From: Tenrec ecaudatus
Lineage: Eukaryota > Chordata > Mammalia > Afrosoricida > Tenrecidae
Reading direction: 5' to 3'
Length of the DNA: 64,000 nt
NCBI RefSeq assembly: GCF_050624435.1
Contig: NC_134534.1
Location: 68,347,501 to 68,411,500, forward strand
Part shown: positions 1-12,682 of the stretch, in pieces
How the letters are laid out: every line of letters begins with the position of its first letter
Numbering within the stretch: the first letter of the stretch is position 1
Made by a program: the position numbers and the translations under genes
Notes under the pieces: model-generated
Databases searched by the model: none
The model's input: the letters and a program-made list of their open reading frames with translations, nothing else
Told to the model about the DNA's origin: nothing

Positions 1-350
1 AGTTGAATTTTTTTTAGCATTTTTATTGGCATTTCATTCACATCATATAATTTAAAAAATCAACCATATCAAGAAGGGCTGAATAATCATTACCACAATC
101 AATTTTAGAACATTTCTTCTTACTTATACTGATTGTTATTTGTGTCATTTTTTAAATTGTGGCAAACATATACACAACAAACATTGTCCAACTCAACTTG
201 TCCATGTAAAACTCAGTGCCACTGATTATTCTCTTCATGTTGTACAAGCATTATTGAGTTCCTTTTCCAAATGATTCCACCACCTTGGACATCAACTCAA
301 TGCCCCTAAGCAAACATTTGTCCTCCTTCACCATGGCAAGTGGCCAAGTT
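1..350 (-). mobile_element. Old L1 3'UTR remnant (L1M-like), antisense
   Basis: The text carries diverged versions of the antisense mammalian L1M 3'UTR: TTTTTATTGGCATTTCATTCAC near the start and TTTTTAAATTGTGGCAAACA at about 150, followed by an AACTCAGTGCCACTGATTATTC segment matching the usual 'cagttcagtggcattaa' stretch. There is no open frame of note. It is old and heavily mutated. The family is recalled from memory, so subfamily is not assigned. Confidence 0.55.
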
Positions 351-679
351 ATTTTTTTTATCGTTTTCTTGATATTATATTAACATATCATACACTTCCA
401 TAGTTAACTTGCTTTTAAAAAGAGGTATATTTACATCATCACAAGCCGCTCTAGTGCTTCCCCCCACTCCCGCATTCATTGTTTGCTCCCCAATTCTCCT
501 CACCCCAACATCTCCGATAAGCGATTGCATCAGCTATTATCTCTATGCACCCATTCTTTCTGTGTGTCACAAGCTAGGAAACCTAAGAGAAACAAGAAAA
601 AACCAAAATGAAGCAGAAAGAAGAAAATAATAATATAAAGATAAAAATGAAAAGTAAGAAAGTAAAGACCACCAACAAT
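351..679. other. No recognised feature
   Basis: Mixed AT-rich sequence with a C/T-rich stretch at about 460-520 and an A/G-rich stretch at about 590-680. It may be further decayed L1. The short open frames here have no family resemblance. Confidence 0.4.
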
Positions 680-3180
680 ATTTTAAAAATCAGAGAAGAA
701 ATTCCTGTCATGGAACAAGTGAGGCATATACTTGAGCCTAGAGCAAATGCAAGTTGGGCCAAGAAGGAGGTCCACTGACCAAGTATCATATTATACCGTA
801 GTTTGATACGCCATAATTAAGTTTGCTATCATCTCTGTGTGAGAATACAGCTGTTCGAGTTCCTCGCCTTTATCTAGAGATCTGCCAGAAGATTAATCTG
901 ACTAGATATTGTGCAGGTAGATTCTGAGCTCCCACTGTTCTTAATAGCCTTCTACAAATTGGATGTTCACAATTTAAACTCTGATACTTTTCCCTTCATC
1001 ATATTTGGATTTTGTAGTTGCCATCTTTGGATCACGCAGGCTGGTGTGCTTCGTCGATGTGGACTTAGTTGATGCCTCACTTAGATGTCTACTTGTCTGA
1101 ACACAAGTCTTTAAGACCCCAGACATGTGGGAGGGTGAGGGAGGGAGAGAACAAAGAGGAGCTGATACCAAGGGCTCAATTAGAAAGAAAATATTCAAAA
1201 ATGATCATGGAAACATATGCACAAATGTGGGGACAGGTAACAGACAAGTGAATGAAGGGAGACATCAGTCAGTGTAAGACATGAAAAAAAATTGATAAAT
1301 TATTAAGGGTTCATAAGGGAGGGAAAGTGGGAGAGGAAGGGGGAAAATGAGGAACTGATACCAAGGGCTCAAGTAGAAAGAAAATGTTTTGAAAATGATG
1401 ATGGCAACATATGTACAAATGTGCTTGACACAATGGATGGATGTACAGATGGTGATAAGAAATGTAAGAACCCTCAATACAATGATAAAAACAAACATGC
1501 ACAAATGTGATTGATGTAAGGATTGTTAAAAAGAGCTTTATGAGCCTCCAACAAAATGATTTTTTTAATCATGATGTAAAAAAATAAAGACCCCAGACAT
1601 TATTCCATTTGATAGCCAGGTACCATCTGCTTTCTTCACCATCCTTTGCAGTAGCACTTATCTTCAGTGACCTCTGCATAAAGGCAAGGATTGAGCTAGG
1701 CGATGTTATAAGAACTAACTATTTTTAGATTTAAGTGATTTAGATTCAAAGGCTAGAGTTAAGTGGGAACCCAGAACCCATCTGCTTGTCCACAGGTTAT
1801 GAACGACTCTGGTTTACTTTGGCCATCTTATTATGACAAAAACAAAAACCAACAATAACAACAACAAAGAAACAAAAAAGCACAACATTGTCAATCATCC
1901 CCCTGGGGTAAAAAGCGATTTCATTGATAACATCGATCATTTACCCTGTGGCATAGAATTTGAGGTACTGTTGATATAAAAAGTTTGTGCAAGAACAGTC
2001 CAACTGGGAGCTGCAGTCCATGAGTTGCTGCTTTGTACAGATTGATTTCTAAGATGATTGAGCTCTGTTTACATAGAGCATGGGGTAGGTGTTAGGGGAA
2101 AATTCCCTGTACTCTTTTTTACAAGGACAGATCCTTGCCTATTAGATTAACACCTGTCATATTAATGTAAGGGGAGCATTGAGGTACTAAATATATGGTG
2201 GTTCTAGGTCCCCTTTCATTGGACACCCACCAAGCCAGGGTTCCCATCCAAGGTCCAATGTCCGCCATGTCCACAGTCTTGGGGTGGCCATCCTTTGCTT
2301 CCTCTCCCATTAGAGTATTTTATTCCTAAATCCAAGGGTCCAGGTAGTTTTCAGGCAGCGTCTAGTTTGTTCAGTCAGGCTTCCACGTTGAGGCCTTCTT
2401 GTGTGGCCCTTGGGGAGTGTCATGTTCTGTGTAAGACCTGTGTCTAAGGTCATCACGGTGCTTAGGCCATGGTGTGGGTCACTGAAGGCTCAGTAGAACC
2501 ATCTTTGAAGTGTCTACCCTGGAGCCTAGAACTAGGTTTACCCTCTTCTTTGGTTCCTTACAATTATTGTTTAGCATTCCTTCCTGACGTGAGATGATCC
2601 TCCCCATTTGCCCACCATACTCACCAACAGAAGTATCGGTGCCTCATCTGAAATGTAGATGCTCCCCCCCCCACCCCCGGCCTTAACCTGATTTCCCTGT
2701 AAGGTTCTCCTGGTGTTGTACAGCATCGAGTGGATGGTCTTCTCCCTTTTCCCCCTTCTTGAAGGAGTGACCCAGCCAATGTGAGATACTCTTTTTGAGA
2801 TGGTTTTTATGAAATGCACATAACGGAAGGTGCAGGGTTGAGGGTGATGTATAGTTCATGGCTGATAGGCAGACATTCTACCCCTTTGTTTGGGAATTGT
2901 AAGATTTGTGTAATTGGTGTTTCTCCTTATAGTAGTGGACTCATACAACATTAGTCTTTTTGTGATTGACTGACCTCACTCAGCATAATGGGTTCCGTGT
3001 CCTTCCATGTCATGTAGTGCTTCATGCGTCATCACTGTTTTTTAGGGATGCATAGGATTCTGTTGTGTGTAAGGACCATAGTTCTTTATCCATTCTTCCA
3101 CTGTTAGGCATTTAGGCTGCTTCCATTGTCTTACTATTGTGATCAGTAGAATATATCATCCATTAATGTATGTTTTTTAT
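680..3180 (-). mobile_element. Antisense L1 3'UTR, older subfamily 'B' (interrupted)
   Basis: Long antisense 3'UTR of an L1 lineage. The same series of blocks recurs at 20.4-21.5 kb and 51.2-52.5 kb: AAGAAGGAGGTC, CTGATACTTTTCCCTTCATC, GGTGTGCTTCTT, TTTAAGACCCCAGACA, then TTGTCAATCATCCCCCTGGGG. The segment from about 2,820 to 3,180 (CTTCCACTGTTAGGCATTTAGGCTGCTTCC) is typical antisense L1 text. A younger sense L1 3' end is nested at 1,127-1,586. No ORF survives. Outer limits are approximate. Confidence 0.7.
1127..1586 (+). mobile_element. Young L1 3' end nested inside older L1
   Basis: Sense 3' tail of the afrotherian L1 lineage (AGGAGCTGATACCAAGGGCT, TGTGCTTGACACAATGGATGG, terminal CAACAAAATGATTTTTTTAA). 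It is flanked by a perfect 14-base target-site duplication AAGACCCCAGACAT at 1,113-1,126 and 1,587-1,600, lying inside the antisense L1 text. The insert holds two partial copies of the same 3' tail one after the other (1,127-1,250 and 1,251-1,586), so it is a tandem or two-step insertion. Confidence 0.85.
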
Positions 3181-3368
3181 GTGTTGGGAAAATATAACCA
3201 TCTTCTAATTTTACCAGAAAAAATACTTCTGTACAACTTGTTCATCATCTTGGTCTCAGAGGGAAAATACTGAGAATTATTTGTTCACTCAAGTTAAACC
3301 TCTTACCGGTGTAAAAAAGCACCCTGTGCTTTTTCATCTCTTAACTTTTCTTAAAAACCTGTTGCCAC

Positions 3369-3932
3369 AAGGAGAGACTAGCCAGTCAGAGTGCAGTGTA
3401 GCAACGATGAAACATACAACTTTCCTCTAGTTCCTAAATGCTTATTCCCCACCCACTGTCGTGACCCCAATTCTACCTTACAAGTCTGGCTAGACCAGAG
3501 GATGTACACTGGTACAGATAGGAACTGGAAACGCAGGGAATCCCGGACAGATGATCCCTTCAGGACCAGTGGTGAGAATAGCGATACCTGGAGGGTGGAG
3601 GGAGGCTGGGATGGAAAGGGGGAACCGATTACAAGGATCTACATCTAACTTCCTCCCTGGGGGACAGACAACAGAAAAATGGGTGAAGGGAGACGTCAGA
3701 CAGTGTAAGATGTGACAAAATAATAATTTATAAATTATCAAGGATTCATAAGGGAGGAGGGAGCAGGGAGGGAGGGGGAAAATGAGGAGCTGATGCCAGG
3801 GGCTTAAGTTAAGAGCAAATATTTTGAGAACGATGATGGCAGCAAATGTACAAATGTGCTTGACACAATGGATGGATGGATGGGTTGTGGTAAGAGTTGT
3901 ATGAGCCCCTAATAAAATGATTTATATATTTT
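3369..3932 (+). mobile_element. 5'-truncated L1 3' end
   Basis: Sense L1 3'UTR running from GAGAGACTAGCCAGTCAGAGTG to the terminal GAGCCCCTAATAAAATGATT and a short A-run. It is preceded by AAAAACCTGTTGCCAC (3,353-3,368), which reappears after the RAN retrocopy at 5,045-5,060, so that pair is its target-site duplication. The insertion point has the TT/AAAA form preferred by L1 endonuclease. Confidence 0.85.
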
Positions 3933-3944
3933 AAAAAACCTGTT

Positions 3945-5048
<1,104 letters not shown>

Positions 5049-5235
5049 ACCTGTTGCCACCAAGCTGTTTCCAATTCATAGCAACCCCCTGTGTGTGAGA
5101 ACAGTGCTTGGTAGGGCGTTCAATGACGGGTCTTTCAAACGTGGGTGACCAAGCCAAGCCTCCGAGATTCTTGTAGGGGCACAGAGATTTTCAACGATTG
5201 GTTAGCAGTCAAGCACATTAGCCAGAATGCACCAT
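5049..5235 (-). mobile_element. AfroSINE, antisense
   Basis: Starts with the reverse complement of the AfroSINE tail (CTGTTGCCACCAAGCTGTTTCC, then CATAGCAACCCC) and runs to the head side (GGTTAGCAGTCAAGC). Its left end was the target into which both the L1 at 3,369 and the RAN copy were inserted. Confidence 0.75.
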
Positions 5236-5289
5236 CCAAGGTCTCTACTTTCCTTAGCTTCTAATTCGGTTATTCACTTAACAACTAGT

Positions 5290-5530
5290 TATTGAACACC
5301 TGATGAGTGTCAGACACTGTGCCAGCGCAAGTAATTCAAAGTCAAAAACACTCAAACATATGTCTTCATGAAGCTTTCCAACCCACCTAGGCTGGCAAAC
5401 ATTAATCTAGTGACCATGCAAATCAAATGTATAAGAGCCAATAATACAGAATTCTAACCCATGAGGGAGGTTAGGAAGTCTCCCTAAGGAAGTGACATTG
5501 AGCTCTCAGCTGAAGAATAATCAAGTGAAC
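5290..5530 (+). repeat. Ancient mammalian interspersed repeat
   Basis: Diverged form of the common repeat containing TTATTGAGCACCTACTATGTGCCAGGCACTG (here broken by substitutions), followed by the TCCCTAAGGAAGTGACATTGAGCT segment that usually lies 150-200 bases downstream. The class is not assigned. Confidence 0.5.
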
Positions 5531-5837
5531 AGAGGATGGAGATGAGTCATGGAAATAAAATCAGAGTCTTTGAATATTGGTGCCTCCTTTTTCATATCCC
5601 CTCCCCAATTTTTAAAACTGTATTACAGTTCAATGAAATTGGCATTCAGTCAAGCTGTCTTACATATCAATGAGAGGAAGCACTATCATGGATAATAAAA
5701 ATGAAGGGTTTTCTAAATTATGAGTAGCAAAATATCTACACACAAGTGATCATTCACAAGGACCAGTGTAGCAAGTTAAAATAAAGTTAATTAAAAGAAA
5801 AGAGAGAAAAGGTTTTATAAAGAACAAAGAAGTAATG

Positions 5838-6050
5838 CTTATATGCTGAACTTGCTAGGTGCTTCACATATATGAATTTACTTCATCTTCACAACATTTA
5901 TGAGGATAGCACTATGGTTATATTCACTTTATAGAAGAGGAAATTGGGTCACAGGAAGGTTAAATATCTTGGACAGGATCACTCAGCTAATAAGCAGAAT
6001 AATTAGAATTTGAGCCTGAGTTCCCCAGAGTATACCTTCTCAACAGGGCT
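5838..6050 (+). repeat. MIR SINE
   Basis: Follows the MIR consensus from the 'gtgctttacatgcattat' block (here GTGCTTCACATATATGAATT) through CTTCACAACATTTATGAGGA, GAAGAGGAAATTGGGTCACAG, the core GATCACTCAGCTAATAAGC, to TTTGAGCCTGAGTTCC. MIR is a tRNA-derived SINE of the mammalian ancestor. The copy is about full length and diverged. Confidence 0.8.
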
Positions 6051-6355
6051 AACAGTTCCCAAAGAGGCAAAAATTACTTCTTAAGGGGTAGAGGCAACAG
6101 TAGTTGTCACAGTGGTGTTTGGACTTCCAAAGGATCAAGATATACAAACAAATAATAGTAGCACTCCTGTCTCGTTAAAATGTCATGGTGAGTCAGGGAC
6201 ACTGATTGCTTTTTGTTTATTTATTTATTTTTTAATATTGATTAGTTTTTAAAAGTTTAAAATCAGATGGATGGATGGATCTAGGGGTGGACAGATATGT
6301 GGATGGACGGATAGGTGGTAGTTAGATGATGGGGTTTTTTTTCTCTTTTTTTTTT
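6051..6355. other. Unique sequence, then (GATG)n and T-runs
   Basis: No gene seen. A short GATG-type microsatellite (about 6,265-6,330) and a T-rich run lead directly into the large tetranucleotide array. Confidence 0.6.
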
Positions 6356-8826
6356 CGAGTGAGTGAGCTAGAGTGAGTGAGTCAGTGAGAGAGTGACTGA
6401 GTGAGTCAGTGAGTGAGTGAGAGAGTGAGTGAGTCAGTGAGTGAGTGAGAGAGTGAGTGAGTCAGTGAGTGAGAGTGAGTGAGTGAGTGAGTGAGTGAGT
6501 CAGTGAGTGAGAGAGTGAGTCAGTGAGTGAGTGAGTGAGTCAGTCAGTCAGTCAGTCAGTGAGAGAGTGAGTGAGTCAGTGAATGAGAGAGTGAGAGTGA
6601 GTGAGTGAGTCAGTCAGTCATTCAGTGAGAGTGAGTGAGTCAGTGAGTGAGAGAGTGAAAAAATGAGTGAGAGAGTGATGAGAGTCAGTGAGTGAGAGAG
6701 TGAGAGAATGAGTGAGAGAGTGATGAGAGTCAGTGAGTGAGTGAGTGAGTCAGTCAGTCAGTGAGAGAGTCAGTGAGTGAGTGAGTGAGTGAGTGAGTCA
6801 GTCAGTCAGTCAGTGAGAGAGTGAGTGAGTGAGTCAGTCAGTTGTCAGTCAGTGAGAGAGTGAGTGAGTGAGAGTGAGTAAGTCAGTGAGAGAGTGAGTG
6901 AGTCCGTGAGTGAGAGAGTGAGTGAGTGAGTGAGTGAGAGTGAGTCAGTGAGTGAGTGAGTCAGTGAGTGAGTGAGTGAGAGAGTCAGTGAGTCAGTGAG
7001 TGAGAGAGTGAGTCAGTCAGTCAGTCAGTGAGAGAGTGAGTGAGGCAGTGAGTGAGTCAGTGAGTGAGTGAGAGTGAGTGAGTGAGTCAGTCAGTCATTC
7101 AGTGAGAGTGAGTGAGTCAGTGAGTGAAGAGTGAAAGAATGAGTGAGAGAGTGATGAGAGTCAGTGAGTGAGAGAGTGAGAGAATGAGTGAGAGAGTGAT
7201 GAGAGTCAGTGAGTGAGTGAGTGAGTCAGTCAGTCAGTGAGAGAGTGAGTGAGTGAGTCAGTCAGTCAGTGAGAGAGTGAGTGAGAGTCAGTGAGTCAGT
7301 CAGTCAGTTGTCAGTCAGTGAGAGAGTGAGTGAGTGAGAGTGAGTAAGTCAGTGAGAGAGTGAGTGAGTCAGTGAGTGAGAGAGTGAGTGAGTGAGTGAG
7401 TGAGTGAGAGAGTCAGTGAGTCAGTGAGTGAGAGTCAGTGAGTGAGTGAGTGAGTGAGTGAGTGAGTGAGTGAGTCAGTGAGTGAGAGAGTGAGTCAGTC
7501 AGTCAGTCAGTGAGAGAGTGAGTGAGTGAGTGAGTCAGTCAGTCAGTGAGAGAGTGAGAGTGAGTGAGTCAGTCAGTCAGTTGTCAGTCAGTGAGAGAGT
7601 GAGTGAGTGAGAGTGAGTGAGTCAGTGAGAGAGTGAGTCAGTGAGTGAGAGAGTGAGTGAGTGAGTGAGAGTGAGTCAGTGAGTGAGTGAGTGAGTCAGT
7701 GAGTGAGTGAGTGAGTGAGTGAGAGAGTGAGTGAGTCAGTGAGTGAAAGTCAGTGAGTGAGTGAGTGAGTGAGTCAGTGAGAGAGTGAGTGAGTGAGTCA
7801 GTCAGTCAGTCAGTGAGAGAGTGAGTGAGTGAGTGAGTCAGTCAGTCAGTGAGAGAGTGAGTGAGAGTGAGTGAGTGAGTCAGTCAGTTGTCAGTCAGTG
7901 AGAGAGTGAGTGAGAGTGAGTGAGTCAGTGAGAGAGTGAGTGAGTCAGTGAGTGAGTGAGTGAGAGAGTGAGTCAGTGAGTGAGAGAGTGAGTGAGTGAG
8001 TCAGTCAGTCATTCAGTGAGAGTGAGTGAGTCAGTGAGTGAGAGAGTGAAAGAATGAGTGAGAGTCAGTGAGTGAGAGAGTGAGAGAATGAGTGAGAGAG
8101 TGATGAGAGTCAGTGAGTGAGTGAGTCAGTCAGTCAGTCAGTGAGAGAGAGAGTGAGTGAGTGAGTCAGTCAGTCAGTGAGAGAGTGAGTGAGAGTGAGT
8201 GAGTCTGTGAGTGAGAGAATGAGTGAGTCATTGAGTGAGTCAGTGAGTGAGAGAGTGAGTGAGTGTGTGAGTGAGTGAGAGAGTGAGTGAGTGAGTGAGT
8301 CAGTGAGTGAGAGAGTGAGTGAGTGTGTGAGTGAGTGTGTGAGTGAGTGTGTGGGTGAGTGAGTGAGAGAGTGAGTGAGAGAGTGAGTGAGAGAGTGAGT
8401 GAGTCAGTCAGTCAGTTGTCAGTCAGTGAGAGAGTGAGTGAGTCAGTCAGTCAGTGAGAGAGTGAGTGAGAGTGAGTGAGTCTGTGAGTGAGAGAATGAG
8501 TGAGTCATTGAGTGAGTCAGTGAGTGAGAGAGTGAGTGAGTGAGTGTGTGAGTGAGTGAGAGAGTGAGTGAGTGAGTGAGTGTGTGAGTGAGTGTGTGGG
8601 TGAGGGAGTGAGAGAGTGAGTGAGAGAGTGAGTGAGAGAATGAGTGAGAGAATGAGTGAGTGTGTGAGTGAGAGAGTGAGTGTGTGAGTGAGTGAGTGAG
8701 TGAGTGTGTGGGTGAGGGAGTGAGAGAGTGAGTGAGAGAGAGAGTGAGTGAGTGAGAGAGTGAGTGAGAGAGTGAGTGAGAGAGTGAGTGAGTGTGTGAG
8801 TGAGAGAGTGAGTGAGTGAGAGAGTC
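6356..8826. repeat. 2.5-kb GAGT/CAGT tetranucleotide array with higher-order repeats
   Basis: Essentially every base fits GAGT or CAGT units with GAGAGAGT, TTGTCAGT, ATTCAGT and, toward the right end, GTGTGAGT variants. The variants recur in order: the TTGTCAGT block appears at about 6,841, 7,307, 7,580, 7,887 and 8,415; the ATTCAGT...GAAAGAATGAGT block at about 6,620, 7,097 and 8,011; a TCTGTGAGTGAGAGAATGAG block at about 8,204 and 8,481. Spacings cluster near 470 and 275 bases, so the array grew by duplicating long segments as well as by slippage. TGAGTGA stops occur in all plus-strand frames, so it is not coding. By hand count it holds about 50 TGAGTCA heptamers. Confidence 0.95.
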
Positions 8827-9080
8827 GATGGTGGGTTGATAGGTAGCTAAACTGTATCTAATTCATGATGGCCTTATATACAGGAGACTAAAATATAGCT
8901 CAAAAATTGCCAAATGCTTTCCCATGGATGTTTACCACCATGCGAATCCTTCTCATGATAAGGCTGTCTCTCATCTTCACTGCCTCACCCTTCAATAAAC
9001 ACGGTGTCTCCCTTCAGTGATTGATCCCTCCTGAAAACACGTCCAGACCATGTGAGTCAGAAAATGGTCACTTATGATTC
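8827..9080. other. No recognised feature
   Basis: Unique sequence between the array and the next L1. No open frame or repeat family recognised. Confidence 0.4.
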
Positions 9081-11404
9081 TTTTTAATAAATCATTTTAT
9101 TGGGGGCTCCAACAACTCTTATAACAATCCATACATCAATTGCACTAAACACATTTGTACATGTGTTACCATCATTTCCAAAATATTTTCTTTCTGTTTG
9201 AACCCTTGGTATCAGCTCCTCTTTTTCACCTCCCTCCTCCCCCCTCCAACCCTCACGAACCCCTGATACATTATAAATGTTTATTATTTTCATATCTTAC
9301 ACTGCCTGTTGTCTCTCTTCACCCATGTTACTGTTGTTTGCCCCCTGGGGAGGCAGGTGGATTATTTAATATATATATAGATGTATATTTCCCGGGGCGG
9401 GGGGGGGATGTTATACATTCATCCTTGCAACCCATTCCCCTTTCTCTCCTTATCCCCCCACTTTCCTTCTACCTTCCTGGTATCGCTACTCCTATTACTA
9501 TTCCTGGGGATGGGGGGGGGGGGAAGATTATCTGTTCTGAATTCCGTGGGTTGAGAGCTCTTATCTGTACCAGTGTACATGCTCCAGTAGAGCTAGGATC
9601 ATAATAGTGGTGGGGGAGGAAGCATTAAAGAACTAGTGGAAAGTTGTACGTTTCATCAGTCCTATACTGCACCCTGGCTGACTCGTCCCTTCTTTGTGAC
9701 CTTTCTGTGAGGGATGTCCAATTGTCTGTAGATGGGCTATGGGTCACTACTCTGACCCACTCATTCACATCGGTATAATTGTTTGGATTCTTTTTATACC
9801 TGATGCCTGATCCTGTGGACACCTTGTGATCACATAGGCTGGTATGCTTCTTCCATGTGGGCTTTGTTGCTGCCCTGCTAGATGGCTGCTTGTTTAACTT
9901 CAATCCTTTAAGACTCCAGACACTATATCTTTTAATAGCTGGGAACCATTAGCTTTCTTCATCACATTTGCTTATGCACCCATTTTGTCTTCAGCAATCG
10001 TGTTGGGAAGGTGAGCATCACAGAATGCCCGGTTATTAAAACAAAGTGTTCTTCATTGAGCAAATACTTGAGTAGAAATCCAATGTCTGTCTGCTTCCTT
10101 AATATTTAACATATAAACATATGTACAAGATTTATTTCCCTATTAATATATGTATATTAATCCATTTACATATATATTTAATGTATACATATAATGTCTT
10201 TTGCCTCCTGGTTATTTCCTCTAATTCCTTTTACTTCCCTCCTGTCTCACCATCATGACTGACCTTCATTAGACTCTCTGTACTTTCTCTTGGCTACATT
10301 GCCTTTGATCGAACCCTATCAGGTATTCTAAGCCCTCCTCACCATCAATTTTAGATCTCTTGTTGTTCTCTTGTCCCTGGGTTTGTTGGTTCCCCATCCC
10401 TTTCTGCCACCTCTCCCTCTTCCCTGCCTTCCCAGAACAGTTGGTCCCATTGTTTTTTCCTTGGAATTGTTTATCTTGTCTATCTTACATAGATAGACAT
10501 GAAAAAAAAGAAGAGGAAGAAGAAAAATAAATAATTCCAGGTCTGTCTGCTGACCCTCATGTATGTTTTCTGGTTGTGTCTGATGAGGTGTCAAGCCCTA
10601 CCCTCCCAGTCTGAAGTCTATTTTCAGGATTCCTCAGGGACGTTGTTGCTATGCTCCCCTTGCTGATCTGTTGTGCTCCCTTAATGTTTTGTCCCTTGTT
10701 GGGGGGTCAGACTGGGCACAATTCCTGTACTGTCTCCCCAGCGCTGTTCCCTGAATCTCTGTGGGTCAGTGAGGGCAGGTTGTGTCTCTTGGTGGGGCCA
10801 GCCCTATGGTCTTCTCTGTGCCTTGGCTGCTCTGAGCAGGAGAGTCATCCTTGGGGCTGATGGACCAGGATGCTGTTCTCTCTCACTTTCTGTCAGTCTC
10901 AATCTCTCTCCTTCTTAGTTTGCTTCCATGTAGTCTGGGCAGACCCACCACTCTCCCCATGCAGTTTCTTCAGTGCTGTCTTCTGTAGTGGAATCTTCTG
11001 TGGAAGGGGGTCAATATAGTTGGGACTGGTGCCAGGCCCGCAGACCTCCCTGATTATGCCGATATGTTTCCCTCAAGGCTTGGCACTCCAGGTTGAGTTC
11101 TGGTCCCTCTCTCCCTCCCTTCCCCATAGGTGGGTTAGTGCCCCCACTCCCCCACTATCCTTGTCCTCTTTTTATTTTATTTTTTCTTCTCTCCCCCTTT
11201 TTTAGTTGGCTGCCATATGAATTGCTGAGTGGGGTCTGACCCCTGTCAACGGGTGGAGCCTCACTCCAGGAAGGTAGACATTCAATGGCTTTCCCCCGTG
11301 CCCCTTGTGCTTTTGAAGCTTACCTCAGTGAACTCATGCTGCACTTGTCCCTTTATGCTTGGCTTTCTTCACTTAGCATTATTTCCTCCAACTCAACTGT
11401 GATT
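9081..11404 (-). mobile_element. Long antisense L1 3'UTR, lineage 'A'
   Basis: Begins with the antisense 3' terminus (AAATCATTTTATTGGGGGCT, ACAATCCATACATCAATTG) and continues for 2.3 kb through AACCCTTGGTATCAGCTCCT, CCTGGGTTTGTTGG and GTGGGTCAGTGAGGGCAGGT, the fixed order also seen in the copies at 25.1, 35.9 and 43.1 kb. G-runs at 9,401-9,410 and 9,510-9,521 are local expansions. Interrupted at the right by another L1. Confidence 0.85.
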
Positions 11405-12125
11405 TTTAAAAAACGTAATCATTTTATTGGGAGTTCATACAACTCTTATCACAATTCATACATCCATCCATTGTGTCAAGAACATATGTATATCTGTTGC
11501 CATCACCATTCTCAAAACATTTGCCTTCTACTTGAGCTCCTAATATCTGCCACTCATTTCCTCCTCCCTCCCCACTGCTCCCTACCTCATGAACCTTTCA
11601 TAATTCACAAAATTATTATTATTTTGTCATATTACACTGTCCGATGTCTCCCCCCACCCTCTTCTCTGCTGTCCCTCTCCCAGGGAGGGGGCCATACGTA
11701 GATTCTTGTAATCAGTTCCCCCTTTCTACCCTATATACTCTCACCACTGGTCCTGAAGGAGTCATCTGTCCTGGATTCCCTGTGTTTCCAGTTGCTCTCT
11801 TCTGGTCTAGCCAGATTTGTAAGGTAGAATTGGGATCATGACAGTGGGACGGGGGGAGGAACATTTAAGAACTAGAGGAAAGTTATATGTTTAATCATTG
11901 CTTCCCTGCACCCTGACTGGTTCATCTCCTCCCAACAACCCTTCAGTAAGGGGTGTCTGGTTGGCTGCCAATGGGCTTTGAGTCACACTCTGCACTCACC
12001 CACATTTTCAATGATATGATTTTTGTTCCTTGAAGCTTGATACCTGATCCCTTCGACAGCTCGTGGTCACACAGGCTGGTGTGTTTCTTCCACGTGGGCT
12101 TTGTTGCTTCTGAGCCAGATGGCCG
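11405..12125 (-). mobile_element. L1 3' end nested in L1, antisense
   Basis: Second antisense lineage-A 3' end (AATCATTTTATTGGGAGTTC at the left). It is flanked by a 13-base duplication CTCAACTGTGATT at 11,392-11,404 and 12,126-12,138. The right part reads GGTGTGTTTCTTCCACGTGG, so about 720 bases of 3'UTR were inserted. Confidence 0.85.
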
Positions 12126-12299
12126 CTCAACTGTGATTCTTAAGGTATTCATTTTCATTGGCTGATGTTTAGAAGTTGTCATCGGACCTTTCTCCCGAGT
12201 CTGGAAACTGACCTGAAACTTCTCCATCCTGCAGGAATCTAAATTGCTAGCCACCATATTAAAACCAAGTGACAAACAGGTGGTAAAAGGTTTCATTTA

Positions 12300-12393
12300 A
12301 ACTCAGAAACCAAACTCACTCCCATCCTTTGAAAAGAGCAGTTGGTGGTTTTGAACTGCTAAACCTTTTGGGTTGCAGCCAGGGCTCCTTGAA
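12300..12393 (-). mobile_element. AfroSINE head fragment, antisense
   Basis: GGTGGTTTTGAACTGCTAAACC followed by GCAGCCAGGGCTCC is the reverse complement of the AfroSINE tRNA-like head. The tail half is missing. Confidence 0.65.
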
Positions 12394-12478
12394 AGTTTCA
12401 TTAGTAAGGCGGTAAATGGGGAGGAAATTTAAGAAACACTACTCCAGAGCTTGAGCTCTTAATCTCTCAAGCTTCAGG

Positions 12479-12682
12479 AGTCCTTGTGGCGCAGATGGTT
12501 AAACATTGGGTTGTTCCTTGAAAGGTTAGTAGTTCAAACCCATGGGCAACTCCTCAGGAGATAAATGAAGCAATCTGATTCCACAACTACTAGAAATCCA
12601 TGGACTTCAACTCTGTCTTACAGGGACACTATGAATTGGAATTGACTGGACAGCAGTGGGCTTTGTCTTTAATTTTCTGTTC
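12479..12682 (+). mobile_element. AfroSINE, sense
   Basis: Near full length: head AGGAGTCCTTGTGGCGCAGA with A-box-like TGGCGCAGATGG, B-box-like GTAGTTCAAACCC, then the TTCAACTCTGTCTTACAGGG body and tail GAATTGGAATTGACTGGACA. Transcribed by RNA polymerase III when young; this copy is mutated. Confidence 0.85.

Noticed and set aside
6356-8826. CRISPR-like regularly spaced repeat
   Set aside because: There are no unique spacers. All units are variants of one tetranucleotide, and the genome is mammalian.
9155-9604. 149-codon frame
   Set aside because: Antisense L1 3'UTR; near-identical shadow frames appear in the other L1 copies.
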